A stretch of 64,000 bases of DNA from Euryodendron excelsum (Eukaryota > Streptophyta > Magnoliopsida > Ericales > Pentaphylacaceae), in assembly GCA_033060915.1 (NCBI GenBank), contig CM065394.1, positions 36,637,501 through 36,701,500 of the forward strand. Direction: 5' to 3'. Of the stretch, positions 37,002 through 48,173 are shown piece after piece; the stretch's first letter is position 1, and each line of letters begins with the position of its first letter. Position numbers and translations under genes: made by a program. The notes beneath the pieces are model-generated. The model saw nothing but the letters and a program-made list of their open reading frames with translations. It was not told the origin of the DNA and ran no database searches.

Positions 37002-38652
37002 TTATGCTAACCCTACCGATCTATGCAATACTGCAATTACCCAGGGTGGCTTTACCCGTGTTTCTTTCCGTAGGGCACTATCTTGCTTGCTTTGCTCTGC
37101 CTCTTGTTTAGTCTTTTCTCGGTCAATGTACAGGTCGAGGTGGCCAGCTTTTGCTAGTTCTTCCAATTGACTTTTGAGGTGCTTGCATTGCCTTGTCTGG
37201 TGCCCCTTTTCCCTATGGTAGAAGCAAAACTTTCTTTGGTCTTGAGCTACGAGGCCTCTTGCCAACTTCGGTAGCCACTTTAAAAAAGGCTTATCTCGAA
37301 TCTGGGGCAGAATCTTATAAATTGGGTCTTTAAAGACTGTGTTAACTCCTCCAATCTTTTTTCTGCCCCGATTATTATTTTCTTCTCGTCGTAGCTTATT
37401 GTTCTCCCTCACTTCCTTCTTTTCTGACTTCTCGTCGACCTTCTCCTAAATCAGCTGTAGGACATCTTATTTTACTCGGGCATCCTGTACCCTAGTAGCT
37501 GGGTTTTTCATCAGGCATTGCCTTAGTCGGTGCACCTTGTGAAGGTCGATCTTGAATTGTGCAATGGCTAACTGTTTGCTACACTCCTTAATTTTATTAT
37601 AGGCCACCCAGTAGTGTCTTGCATAGGCTCGTAACCCCTCCCCGTCCTTCTTTTGTAAGGTTAGCAAGTAGTCTACCTCCTTAGACTGCTTGCTATTTGC
37701 GATGAATTGAGCGATGAATAATTCAGCGAGTTATCTCCAACCTGCTATTGGTCTAAACGACAACTTGTTAAACCATCATAAAGCTACTTCGCCAAAGCTT
37801 GATAGAAAAACTTGGCACATTAGGGACTCATTACTACTCTATAGTGCCATCATCTATTTGTAGTGCCAGACACAACTGACTGGATTCGACTTTCCATCAT
37901 AAGGTGTGAACTTTCTTGGAGGTCTGCGGGGCTCAATCTCTTCTGTAAAGGGTGTCGACGCGATCTAATCAAGTGCTCTTCTGGCTATATAATGGGTCGT
38001 TCTTCCCTTATGGTGTTTGTTCCTGTTATCTAGCCTTTCGTTTAACCATCAGTCCCAGTCCTGTTGTTCTAGATCGGTTCTTACTAGATCTCTTACAGTG
38101 TCCACTTCCTTCTATGATGCCAATCTTCCTCTTTGTCTTTATAGTGTCCAATATTTGAGGCATGACTCACAATCAAACGTGTTGCAGGAGAGCTCATGCT
38201 TTTTGGATTCGTGGTCCTTCTTTTTTGTTGATTTAGAGATCTACTGGAGTTTCAGCCATCTCTTCTAGCAATCGCCTCCCTCATAGCTTTAATTGTTGAC
38301 TTGAGGTGGGCAATTTCTTCGTCCCATTGCCGGAGTTCCTGCTCTACTGCTCGGGATGATAAGTTACTAGGTAGATATTTCCACTGCAGGGCGAAGGGTT
38401 TAAGTTCCTGCGATAGCTCCTTTGGTGATTTAAATTTCTGACATATTATAGAGCTCGCCGTAATTTCTCTTGCTTTCCCTGACGATTACCAACAAGGACT
38501 CGTATCTCCGATCTAATCAGACGACCTCCTAGAGTTTGCGTTGAATTATTGTGACGACTTAACAGGTAAGTATCGTCATGACTACAAAACATCATGACTA
38601 TCTTCAATTTTCCTGCTGGTAGGCTCAACTCCTCCGCTGAGAAAGCTGTCAC
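37002..38652 (-). pseudogene. gypsy gag, remnant
   Basis: Pieces at 37002-37412 and 37467-37667 encode Tat-type gag, with a short zinc knuckle FCFYHREKGHQTRQC followed by LKSQLEELAKAGHL. Upstream sequence to about 38650 is gag-like in parts but interrupted by stops in every frame. Confidence 0.75.
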
Positions 38653-38671
38653 TCATTGATATGTAGACCTT

Positions 38672-38689
38672 CTCACAAAAGGCGCCAAT
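38672..38689 (-). promoter_or_regulatory. primer binding site of the gypsy element
   Basis: Immediately inside the 5' LTR the minus strand reads ATTGGCGCCTTTTGTGAG. TTGGCGCC is the common start of primer sites in plant Tat elements. The priming tRNA was not identified. Confidence 0.7.
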
Positions 38690-39207
38690 TATAAGTGGGA
38701 CTTTAGAAAGGCCTAATTCAATACCCGAACCAAATTGACAAGCATGAATTATCTACAAGAGAAGAACACAATGAGAATACGTTGTTTTTGAGTCGGAGGC
38801 ACTCCGATAATTAAATTAGTAAGCTTAATTATAATGAATCAAATAAAGTATTGAGAGTTAAAACTCAAGTGAACGTACCTTACTTTTTTAGTGCATGTGA
38901 TATTTATAGGTTTCAGAATGCCATATTCCCTTTGAAAATTGAAATCACCTTTCTCTTAGGAATCTCTTTTTTTAACTTGGTTTAATATATTGAATTTATT
39001 CTTTATTTGTCCTAGTTCACTTAGGAATAGGATTTATATTATGGACCTATGAGTCGTTATAACTTTTGGATTATAATCCTTGGGCTAACCCCTTTAGGTC
39101 TTAACCTTTGATCGGCACGGGCCCGACTTGCTAGGTCGGCAACTTTGGGCCAATCTTCTTGGGTTGGTCTTGTTTTTGTCTTGGGCTTGGCTCCTATTGG
39201 GCCTACA
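38690..39207 (-). repeat. 5' LTR of the gypsy element (518 bp)
   Basis: Plus-strand limits TATAAGTGGGA (a mutated TG end) and GGGCCTACA. It aligns with the left LTR apart from point changes and the 62-bp duplication found only in the left copy. ATAGG follows as the target duplication. Confidence 0.92.
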
Positions 39208-39212
39208 ATAGG

Positions 39213-40235
39213 AATACTATAGCTTTGTTAAATAATGCTTGGACCCAGCAGTCCTAAGCTAAGCCCAAAATGGGTCATGGGCCTAAAATTTTGCTTTTGT
39301 GGGCCCTGGCCTAAGGTCATGTTTTTTTTTTCACTTTTTTTATTTTGCTTTTTTGGGCTATAAGAAAAAATGCTAATTTTTTAAAATTTTTTACTTTTAT
39401 AAGTTAGGACTAGCAAAAAACAAAAAAAAAAAAAAAGAGCAAAAAATCTAAAAAAATTGATTTTTTTGGTTATAAACTAAAAAAATTTGAAATAAGCCTA
39501 CCAAATGGACCCTAAGTTATAGGGACTCCGGTCATTGTTGTAATAAACGTGGACCCTAGCAAGTTAGAGCTTTCTCTTCTTCATTTTCATTTTCCATTTC
39601 TATTCTTTGTGTTCATTTTTCATTCTTTGCTTTTACCTTTTTCTTTCCTCCGACAAGTCCTATAGCCAAACATAAAGTAAAGAAATTGGTAACACGACAT
39701 CATCGGCTATCCATGCTCCCCACTCCCCAGTGATGGGAAAATCGGGGAATAACATATAGAGAATGTAAACCTCAAAATCAGCATATAATAAGAAAAAATG
39801 ATACGAAATAGATAACCAGTTTATTGGGCCGGAACTGGACCAAGCCTTGAACAAAAGCCCGAACTAAATTGGTTAAACATGAAACAGACTTCAACAAGTC
39901 GATTTGGTAGCCTGGCCCACTCTTAAAGGCTAGGTATAAGCAGTGTTGGACCAGTTTTGCTAGACCATTGCAAGCCACTATGTAACTGGTAAGTGGCCTT
40001 CCCAAAAACGGTGGAGCTGGGCTATGTTATTGGAAGAAATACCTCTGAACTGGGCTCAATGCTTGCAAATGTTTGAGGCTTGCCGAGTTCAAATTTCTTA
40101 TTAAGGGCTCGTTTAGTATAGTTTTTTTGACTTATAAGTAAAAATGTTAGAATTTATTTTTTTTAACTTTTATAAACTAAAAATAAGCAAAAATAAAAAA
40201 ATAAAAAAGTTAAAAAAATTAATTTTTTTTACTTA
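39213..40235. other. intergenic DNA with AT-rich foldback segments
   Basis: Contains GTTTAGTATAG / TATAAGTTAAAAA-type A/T-rich foldback segments (about 39340-39515 and 40107-40260). No gene was seen. Confidence 0.45.
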
Positions 40236-43200
40236 TAAGTTAAAAAAAATTATCTTGAAACATTTTAATTTACTTCAGAAGTAGCAAATGGAAGCTGGAA
40301 CAAGATATCTGGCGAACTCCGCAACTCTTTCTAATCGCAACACGCATGAAAAATACATTAAAATCATTGTAGAGGAACAGATGCCCTGCTGGCTAAAGAA
40401 GAAAGAATTTTTAAACCAGAAGTTAAAATCTATATAGCATTGTGCTACTCAGAATTATATTGTCCACATGAAATTACAATCTTAACTTCAAGGCATATCT
40501 CAACGGTATATATACATATATACTAAGTTTAGAAACACACACAAACACATAACCAAGCAAGCGAGTAAGTAGTCACTATGCTAAACAACACCCTACATGT
40601 CTTTAACTCCACCGAAAAAAAGTGCTATGCATTGCTTTAGACCAAAGCAAGTGATAGGACGGCAGTGAATTGGTAGCTAATTTCACTTGATAATGTTAGT
40701 GTTTGGTGCTCAATTGGTTTGTTTGCATCATCGTGCATATACATTATGTGCAACTTTTCTTAGAAAATCAGTGTTGTGCGTTACGGACCTCTACATATAT
40801 TTCCTCATGCATGCATATATATATATACATATATGTAAGTTTATCATTGTCATTATAGAATCCCACAAAGTAATAGGAAAGGGGAAAAAACAGTCACTAC
40901 AAGGGTGTTTATGCGCCAATAATAGCACCATTTTTGTCACCATTCTCTTAACTTTTCAGCATCTGCTTCTTGATTTTTTGCCACAGCAAGCGCACCATGG
41001 CATCATCTAGTGCAAGGACTTACTGGGTATATATGTTAAGGTTGATTCATGAAAAGATAAATATTACCATCAGTGATAGGTTGAGTTGGTCGCTATTAGC
41101 CGTCGACTAGTTATCAATCGCGGCTGATGATAAGCTCTCATCGAAAAACAGCCTCTTTTGCAATGATTTTCACCGGAAGGAGAAATTAAAACGTTTTATG
41201 CATGGCCTACCACAGACTTAGACTCTTTCATTTGAAGTTGAACTCTTAATTCTCATACAGAATCATTCTGCTATCTCATCGATGGCAATGGAAGAACAGT
41301 AAGATATCAATTGGGCTTTCTCTTTTTGCTTGTCTTTCTTCCAATGTTTTCATTCATTTGAGACAGCAATTTGGAATTTGCTTTGTTGAATCGACAGATG
41401 CATTATAGCATATTTTCTCTGTATAGTCAAACATGGTCTCAACAAGCTGAGTAAGCCTCCACCAGCTGTGAAAGCCTTTGGAGGAATGCATACGTGCCGA
41501 CCTAAACCTTAATAATAATTGGTAGATTTTTTTTTTATATATCTCTAATTTTTAATATTTGTAGACCCAAGATGACTGATTTAGATGTGGAGCCATCTTA
41601 GATGGTTACATGCCAATATTTTGGTTTAGTGCTCCTACATGCAATGCAGTAGTAGCTAACAAACAATAAAGATAAGAATAATATAAACCTTTTTAGTTTT
41701 AGGTTACTTCTGCAATGCATTTTAGATAAGGTATATAATGTTATAAAAGAAAATTTATATAAAAGGATGTGATTGAACCGGAGCTCTTCACATTCAAACA
41801 AAACACTAATCATGATGATTTTTAATTAAAAAAATATTATGACTATATCATTCTGATAAAAATTTTTGAAATTTTTTTTCTAGAAGTATAGAATTTATAT
41901 TTGGGATAACATAGCTAGTTTTTTTTTTAGAACAATGCCATGTCTTGAGAGTAAATTCAATTCTAAATTTGGCCAAACTAGTCTTAATTTCCATGAGTGA
42001 CATTGAATTACAGTGCACATTAGGTACAACAGCTTGGACCCACCATCAATTGGTGGTATTTTTGCTAAAAAGTTGCTTTAAAAAAAAGCGCAAAATAAAA
42101 AAGCTACAAAAATTTTATTTTTTGTTTTTAGTCTTTCTCAACTTATTTAGTTCAAAAAGTCAAAAAAACAAAAAACAAGAAGCACGGGTACAAACGCCAT
42201 TGAGCTTTTTCACTTTTTGAAATTAAAAAGCTAGAAAAAGAAAAAAAAATTGAGACCATAGAAAAATCTAAGGAATGAAAAAAAAAAAAGCAAAAAAGAA
42301 AACTTCGAACCATCAAAATTGTTTGAACCACAGGCTAGATAGACAGAGACATATAAGGAAAAGTTCTAAAACTAAACGGCTACCACAAATAAGCGTGCGA
42401 AGTAAACGTGGTTGAAAATCACCCGAATAAGATTGATGTGTGCATTAGGTAAGATGTATGACACTCTTAAACTAAGGCTCATTTGGATTACTGAAAAATA
42501 AAGCCAGCTAAAAAGTCTTAAGCTACTTAAATAAGTTAACTTATAAACTGATTCAAATGAGAATAATTTTTTTTTGTTTTAGAGTAATACTATAAAAGTA
42601 GAGAATTTTCATACAAAATGATGTAACTCTTTGTGGTTATTTCATTTTAAATAAAAAAACCCCACACTGTTTGACTCAAAACTATAAAAAAATATCATCA
42701 CCATATCATTTTGATAGAATTTTCTGTACAAAAATTCTTTCATTTAATATGTAACTTGATGCTATATTACAAATTTCCCACATACTTGCCGGGAAATCAA
42801 ATAGAAAAAAAAAAAAACACAATTTGGGGCCGATGCTAATCCACATCATGGATCCACTCGTGGAAATGTCACTACCTCTTTAACTAAGAATCTCTTTGCT
42901 AAGTTATGGTGGTGGATGCAGAATCATATATAGTATGATAATTACATTGATCTATATTTTTTTTGTTCATTTTTCGTATATTACAGTATACTCTGGAAAG
43001 AGCATAAATGCCTCAACTAGATTCGGATTCTTATTTAATCTAGTGGAACAATAAGAAGCCCATCGAGTTGTGGGGGTGCAATGGTGCATACATAGCTGGT
43101 TTGGATCGAGTATATTCGCACCAAACAAGTCTCTAGAGATGCTCATAAACTGATTTCATTCTGTCGAATAATAGCAAACATTTCTAAGAATAACAATAAT

Positions 43201-43261
43201 AACAAGATACCATGATACACTTACGCTATGCATCATAGGAAGATAAGGGATAAGGGATAGA

Positions 43262-43445
43262 GTAATGTTATACATTCAGAAAATTTATACAGAATTTATA
43301 TTCAGAATGATGTGTCTGAGTTGTGGGTCTATCACTTTAAAACAAAAATCCATCAAGATGCATTTTAATTATAAGACTGCTGTGACATTATTGTGGTTCA
43401 AAATTTTGTACAAAAATTCTGAAAGAATAACATTTTTCTAACGGT
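43262..43445 (+). repeat. MITE with ATTCAGAAAATTT ends, copy 2
   Basis: Starts AATGTTATACATTCAGAAAATT and ends TTCTGAAAGAATAACATTT, with terminal inverted arms of about 35 bp. It is absent from the other inverted-duplication arm, so it inserted after the duplication. Inverted relative to copy 1 at 6849. Confidence 0.7.
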
Positions 43446-43606
43446 TAAGGAATTTAGGAATTATAAATCCGACGAAGCATAGTTTTTATAACTGGGTATA
43501 GACCTGATCTTTGTATTATCGTCCAAAATGATTGCTTTGAAACTGATAAAATGCATTAACTAGTGTTGGTTCTCGTTAATCGATGGTGCAACTGGGTATG
43601 GAAGAT

Positions 43607-43806
43607 GTTTGGTAGTGCTTTTCGGTCTAATATTTTTTTAGCTTATGAGCAAAAAGTCAATTTTTTTTTTTGCTTTTTACTTTTTGTTTTTTTTACTTAT
43701 TTTTAATTTATGAAAGCCAAAAGATAAAAAAAATTTACCTTTTTTTTATTTATAAATCAAAAAAATAAAATTAAAAGAACTAAAAAAAATTTGTACAAAA
43801 CGGGCC
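43607..43806. repeat. GTTTGGTA-type foldback MITE
   Basis: Runs from GATGTTTGGTAGTGC to GTACAAAACGGGCC with long A/T-rich complementary arms. It interrupts homology with the other inverted arm. Similar elements are at 53418-53612 and 53697-53912. Confidence 0.5.
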
Positions 43807-44246
43807 TCTAATCTTTACATTATCATCCAAAATGGATGCCCTGAGACTCAAACGCAAGTTTTTACCATTACATCGAGCAATGTTCTCTGAAACACTAAAA
43901 CAATTAATTAACTAAGAAAAGAAGATGGCAAGACCAACTTAATTTTATGGCACGTGATTAGATAAGATTGTCATTAGAAGCTCATTTTTGGATGACAGAA
44001 CATTGAAAATGAGACAGTGGAACTTATTCAAAGAATCAAAACGGTCAACTAATCCATTGATTGCCAATTTGAAGTAGAACTTGGCAGCTTACATATAATA
44101 CAGATGAAGACAGACAAATTACGAAAGTTGTTTCTGTTTTTTGTTGGTTGTTTACTGAGAAAAGAATTCCTTTCTCTTTAGATAATAATATTTGTACTGA
44201 TTGTTAATTAATTGAATGTTTACAGCTCTAACCCACATACTGCCTC

Positions 44247-44294
44247 GGATTAGGAAAAGTTGGCCGCCAAGGATTAGGAAAAGTTGGCCGCCAA
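44247..44294. repeat. 24-bp tandem duplication
   Basis: GGATTAGGAAAAGTTGGCCG followed by CCAA is repeated exactly twice, in the upstream region of the phosphatase gene. Confidence 0.95.
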
Positions 44295-44317
44295 GAATCG
44301 CCGACGGGACCGCCTCC

Positions 44318-44325
44318 GAATATTC
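44318..44325. promoter_or_regulatory. P1BS (PHR1-binding) motif, distal
   Basis: GAATATTC fits the palindromic GNATATNC site of the phosphate-starvation regulator PHR1. It is about 530 bp upstream of the phosphatase ATG. Confidence 0.55.
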
Positions 44326-44392
44326 CAATTCCATGGTAAGTCAGGAAAGTGCCTTTCACTGTTGGATGATGAGAATTTAATCCCAACCCCCA

Positions 44393-44400
44393 GAATATTC
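44393..44400. promoter_or_regulatory. P1BS (PHR1-binding) motif, proximal
   Basis: A second GAATATTC, 75 bp from the first and about 450 bp upstream of the phosphatase ATG. Paired P1BS sites are common in phosphate-starvation genes. Function here is inferred. Confidence 0.55.
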
Positions 44401-44702
44401 CCTTATATTCCCACGTTTTCGCTCGAGAATCCACAGACCAATACAATAGAATCGCACAGTCTGACCGTCCGATTCCTGAACCATGCCTAAGGTCATGAAA
44501 TCGAACGGTGGGAAACACACGGGGCCACAACACTAAGTTATCTCGAGAGGTATGGGATGGGGACATGTTTCTCTTTCCAACCCAAAAAGGGACTTGAATG
44601 GCCTTCCTTCAACTTACCACAAACTTTTTCATGTAATATTCGATTGGCATCTTTGGAAATTCATATACAGTTAGGCTTCACATTCACACCCTTTCCCTAG
44701 CC

Positions 44703-44712
44703 CTATATATAG
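44703..44712 (+). promoter_or_regulatory. TATA box of the phosphatase gene
   Basis: CTATATATAG lies 140 bp upstream of the ATG in a compact promoter context. It predicts a start near 44735 and a 5' UTR of about 120 nt. Confidence 0.7.
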
Positions 44713-44852
44713 CCTTCGATCTTGGGTGTCTCATCACAACCAACAAAAACTGTAGTGCTCGAAACCCCCCAAGGACCCATTCTTCTTGTTTTCCTGAGAA
44801 AATTCTGTAACACCCGTTTGGTTCGCGAGAAAACTACTGTGTGGTAACCAGA

Positions 44853-46121
44853 ATGGCTGGAATTGTTGTGGTTTTCGACTTCGACAAGACGATTATTGAG
44901 TTGGACAGCGATAATTGGGTGGTTGATGAGTTGGGTGCCACCGAGTTGTTCAATCAACTTCTCCCAACCATGCCCTGGAACACCCTCATGGTCAGTTTAC
45001 TTCATTTTGCATATATATATTTTTATATATTTTTCTACATAGATATATAGCCATTCCCCTGTTCAGAGCTGTTTGTGTTTCTCTTTAATGGAAAGTTCCA
45101 TGGTTTTGTTTTTTTCTTTGTTAATTCGATAAGACATTCATATTCAAGTCTCTGATTTGTCTTTTTCCCATTAATTAGAAGGTCATCGTTCAAAGAATAT
45201 ATTTTTTTTTGGTTCCTTAAAACAGAGACTTACTCTGTTCATATTCTGTTTCATATGTACAGGATAGGATGATGAAGGAGCTTCATTCACAAGGAAAAAC
45301 CATTGATGACATTGCTGAGGTTCTGAAACGGGCTCCGGTACATCCTCGGGTTGTTCCAGCCATTAAAGCAGCTCATGCTTTAGGGTATATCCCTCGCACA
45401 TAATTTTCTTTTCCTCTGTTTTTATTTTCCCGGAAAGCATGGTTCATGTTGGGGGTGAATAATTACAGGTGTGATTTGAGGATAGTAAGCGATGCAAATC
45501 TCTTCTTTATCGAGACAATTGTGAAACATCTTGGGCTGAGCGATTGTTTTTCTGAAATCAACACAAATCCAAGCTACGTCGATGAAGAAGGCAGGCTAAG
45601 GATCTTGCCTTACCATGATTTCCACACGTCTCCTCATGGCTGCGGCCTCTGCCCTCCAAACATGTGCAAGGTATACTAACATAATTAGATACACACAACT
45701 GTATGTATCTCTCATCTTATGATTGACGCGTTGCTAAAACTTTGCTATGGACTTCTCTCTACAGGGTCTGATAATAGAAAGAATACAGGCTTCTGTAGCT
45801 GCAGAGGGGAAGAAGAAGTTCATTTATCTCGGAGATGGAGCCGGCGATTTCTGCCCGAGCTTGAAGCTGAAAGAAGGAGACCATATGATGCCAAGGAAGA
45901 ACTACCCAGTTTGGGATTTGATATGCAAAAATCGGGTGCACATTAAAGCAGAGATTCACGAATGGAGCGATGGGGAAGATCTTGAGCTTGTCCTGCTCCA
46001 ACTTATTAACACGATTTCTATGGAAGAGAGCAAGAAGTTGTTCTCGATTGACTGCAAATTTGAGACGATTCCGATGTCTGCCCACGAAGCCTTGCCTCAA
46101 ACTCTTTCGGTTCGGCATTAG
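44853..46121 (+). CDS. HAD phosphatase, PS2/PECP1 type (phosphocholine/phosphoethanolamine)
   Basis: Cytosolic HAD-superfamily phosphatase, by family expected to release phosphate from phosphocholine or phosphoethanolamine (some members also act on PPi or ThMP). Exons 44853-44990, 45263-45384, 45469-45670, 45765-46121 have GT/AG joints and closed phases: 819 nt, 272 aa, close to Arabidopsis PECP1. HAD motif I is DFDKT at 9-13 (D9 nucleophile, D11), motif II is VSD (S94), and motif IV is GDGAGD at 177-182. The family's Cys cluster CGLCPPNMCK is at 145-154. Start: ATG in CCAGAATGGC, 140 bp after the TATA box. Upstream P1BS sites suggest induction by phosphate starvation. A copia element begins 216 bp after the stop. 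Substrate preference cannot be read from the sequence. Confidence 0.95.
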
Positions 46122-46337
46122 TGGCTATAATTTCAATGTTTGTCAAATGCCTCGGCTAGCAGAATTCCCTTTTTTCTTTTTCTTTTTTTGTTTTAATTTT
46201 GTTCTCTCTGTGTTCTAGTAAAGGAATTGAAGCTTGTGACTTCTTTGTTGATGAAAAATAGATCAACATGGAATATTACTACAAGTTTAATGTAACTTTG
46301 TATTTAGATCGTGGCCTATGCTAGACCCTGTAGTTTC
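46122..46337 (+). other. phosphatase 3' UTR / 3' flank
   Basis: A T-rich stretch then AAGCTTGTGACTTCTTTG... to GTGGCCTATGCTAG. The part 46230-46324 has a second copy at 53921-54019. The copia element interrupts this flank at 46338, so the transcript may end inside or read into the LTR. Confidence 0.6.
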
Positions 46338-47443
46338 TATTGGAAAAATAATCACTATTTAAATACTATGTGTATAATTAGTGATTATCAATAATAAAAT
46401 AAAAGGAATGTATCTAATTATCAAATAGAAGTAATTTTACTAGAAGACAATTAGAATCTAAATAAGAACAAACTAAATCGTAATGACTTATTTGATTGTC
46501 GTTTGCAAAACCAGAAAATCTAGAAGTTGAAAGATAGACCGAGTCGAGTGTTTCACACTCTCTCCTTAAAGACAAATTCACCCCCCCACAGTTGGTGCTC
46601 ACGGGATGATGGGCGTCTGACTCCCAGGATAAAACGATTTCAATAGTTTTTAGGCATCACTTTAATAAAAATTGCTCGGCGGTTTCACAAGATGATTTGA
46701 ATTCTCTTAGAAAAATATCGGAGGAAGAAGAAGAAGAATTCGTTGTATGCAACAAAATTCAGAATTCCAGAATGTTATGAATGCTAGAATGCTGCCCTTT
46801 TTTATAGAGCCCAGGTGCCTGTTCGAAATACCGGTTCGAATAGGTACCAACAGCCAAACAGCCCCTTACCGGAGGGATACACCTATTCGGTCAACGGACA
46901 CATCTGTTCGGTCAACCGTCAGAAAATAATTAATTTAATTAATTAATAAAAATAATTAATTAATTTAATTCCGACCCTGGCCCAAAAAGATAAGACTCGA
47001 ACCGAACTCACGTCCCGTCCTAACCCATCTCGACCCGACCCGGACTGGACGGGCGGGCGAGCGGCGGTGGCGGCGCACATGTGTGAAGTATTGGGTCAAC
47101 CCATGGGTCTCATAGGTTCTCTCCCTTTCACAAAAGTGGGGTGTCCCTTGGGGTCCAAACCTTACTCCAAACTTGGATTTTATATACATAACATATTTTT
47201 TATAAGAAATCAATGTGGGATAACCCACTTTTAACTATATAACCCATATTCAAGGGGGTGACTTTGAAGGCCAATAATTCATTCAATCCTGCACGGATTT
47301 AAGCAAGTAAATAGTCTAGATTCATTATCTTTCGGAGGTGAATCCAACGCACCAATGACCCGACACAAAGGATGCATGAGTCCTACATTTATATTGGCTC
47401 AAATATCAACAAAACAATGGGCCTACACCCATTTTTTCTAACA
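46338..47443 (-). repeat. 3' LTR of the copia element
   Basis: In minus sense it starts TGTTAGAAAAAATGGG. Its far end (plus-strand TATTGGAAAAATAATC) corresponds to TGTTGGAAAAATGATC in the other LTR, so one terminal base is mutated. It contains a long AATTAATT palindromic stretch (46927-46971). Confidence 0.93.
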
Positions 47444-47460
47444 ATCCCCCACATGAATGA
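47444..47460 (-). promoter_or_regulatory. polypurine tract of the copia element
   Basis: On the minus strand CATTCATGTGGGGGAT directly precedes the 3' LTR start TGTTAG. This is the usual copia arrangement. Confidence 0.75.
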
Positions 47461-47502
47461 GATCGGCTGGAAATGAAAAATGCAAATGAGAATGCTGACT
47501 TG

Positions 47503-47505
<3 letters not shown>

Positions 47506-47537
<32 letters not shown>
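47506..47537. repeat. (GA)n microsatellite
   Basis: A GA run in the 3' non-coding part of the copia element. Confidence 0.9.
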
Positions 47538-47539
<2 letters not shown>

Positions 47540-48173
47540 GAAAGTTGCTGCGTCGGGAAAGGTGGCTTTTAGCTTTGAACCTTCCCTAGTGAAATACCAT
47601 CGAGTTTATTTGGCTAACTAGTGAATATGATGTCTTGAACTGTTCAGCCGTTTATATAAACCAAGACAATAGTACTCACACGGTTCCTTTCCAATCATCT
47701 AGTGATCCATTCGGTTGTGTTCATTTTGGCCCTGAACAATGCTTGGTAAATTCATGAGTGCTCTAGAGAAATTAGCCTTAAGAATTTCTCATAGAAGCGG
47801 CCCCTTCATACTCATATAGGTGATCTCTTATTAAGAGTATCCTACTATACTCCACTTGGAATTCCAAGGTATAAGAATCATTAAGAACTAAGCTCATCCT
47901 AAACACAATCTACAGGTTATCACTATTTCATCATAGAAATGGACAGCTGAACGAGTTACTTAGTGATTTGTCCTAAGTCACGCACAATTCAATTGTCCCG
48001 TTGACCTTGGACTTGATGTAATCAATGGATATAATTCCATTCGAAAGCATTTGCCTTATAGTATTGTGTCGTCAGCGTATATGTCGTGACTTCCCATTAT
48101 ACATATAGTTTTGTGTTCTTGCTATTGCACATTGACTATCGCAATGTATGCAGATAGCAGAGACTGGTTTAGG

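Larger units (their letters stand above)
26947..39207 (-). mobile_element. Ty3/gypsy LTR retrotransposon, Tat type, with nested insertion
   Basis: Full-length element on the minus strand, flanked by a perfect 5-bp target duplication ATAGG (26942-26946 and 39208-39212). Order in its own sense: 5' LTR (38690-39207), primer site TTGGCGCC, gag with zinc knuckle, protease, reverse transcriptase, RNase H, integrase, a tandem-repeat array, an antisense ORF region, polypurine tract, 3' LTR (26947-27526). RT before integrase, the VDGGSS-like protease style and the antisense ORF point to the Tat lineage. All coding parts carry stops or frameshifts. A 2.2-kb solo LTR is nested at 33091-35311; without it and its 5-bp duplication the element is about 10.0 kb. 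Confidence 0.93.
40236..43868 (+). repeat. left arm of a large inverted duplication
   Basis: Reads, with gaps, as the reverse complement of 58982-61737. Shared landmarks: TTACTTCAGAAGTAGC (40271), GGTGCTCAATTGGTTTG (about 40707), ACTTCGAACCATCAAAATTG (42302), ATGGTGGTGGATGCAGAATC (42907), GTCCAAAATGATTGC (about 43522). This arm has extra inserts at about 41345-42204, 43262-43445 and 43607-43806. It is non-coding. Confidence 0.88.

Noticed and set aside
37952..38268. Plus-strand frames opposite the gypsy gag
   Set aside because: Antisense of gag; no domain match and not in the place of the known Tat antisense ORF.
40687..41010. 107-codon frame, with a related frame in reverse at 60786-61001
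   Set aside because: The similarity of the two peptides comes from the inverted DNA duplication. Differences include indels that shift frame, so it is not evidence of a gene.
44228..44566. 112-codon minus-strand frame upstream of the phosphatase
   Set aside because: It covers the promoter region, including a 24-bp duplication; no protein family recognised.
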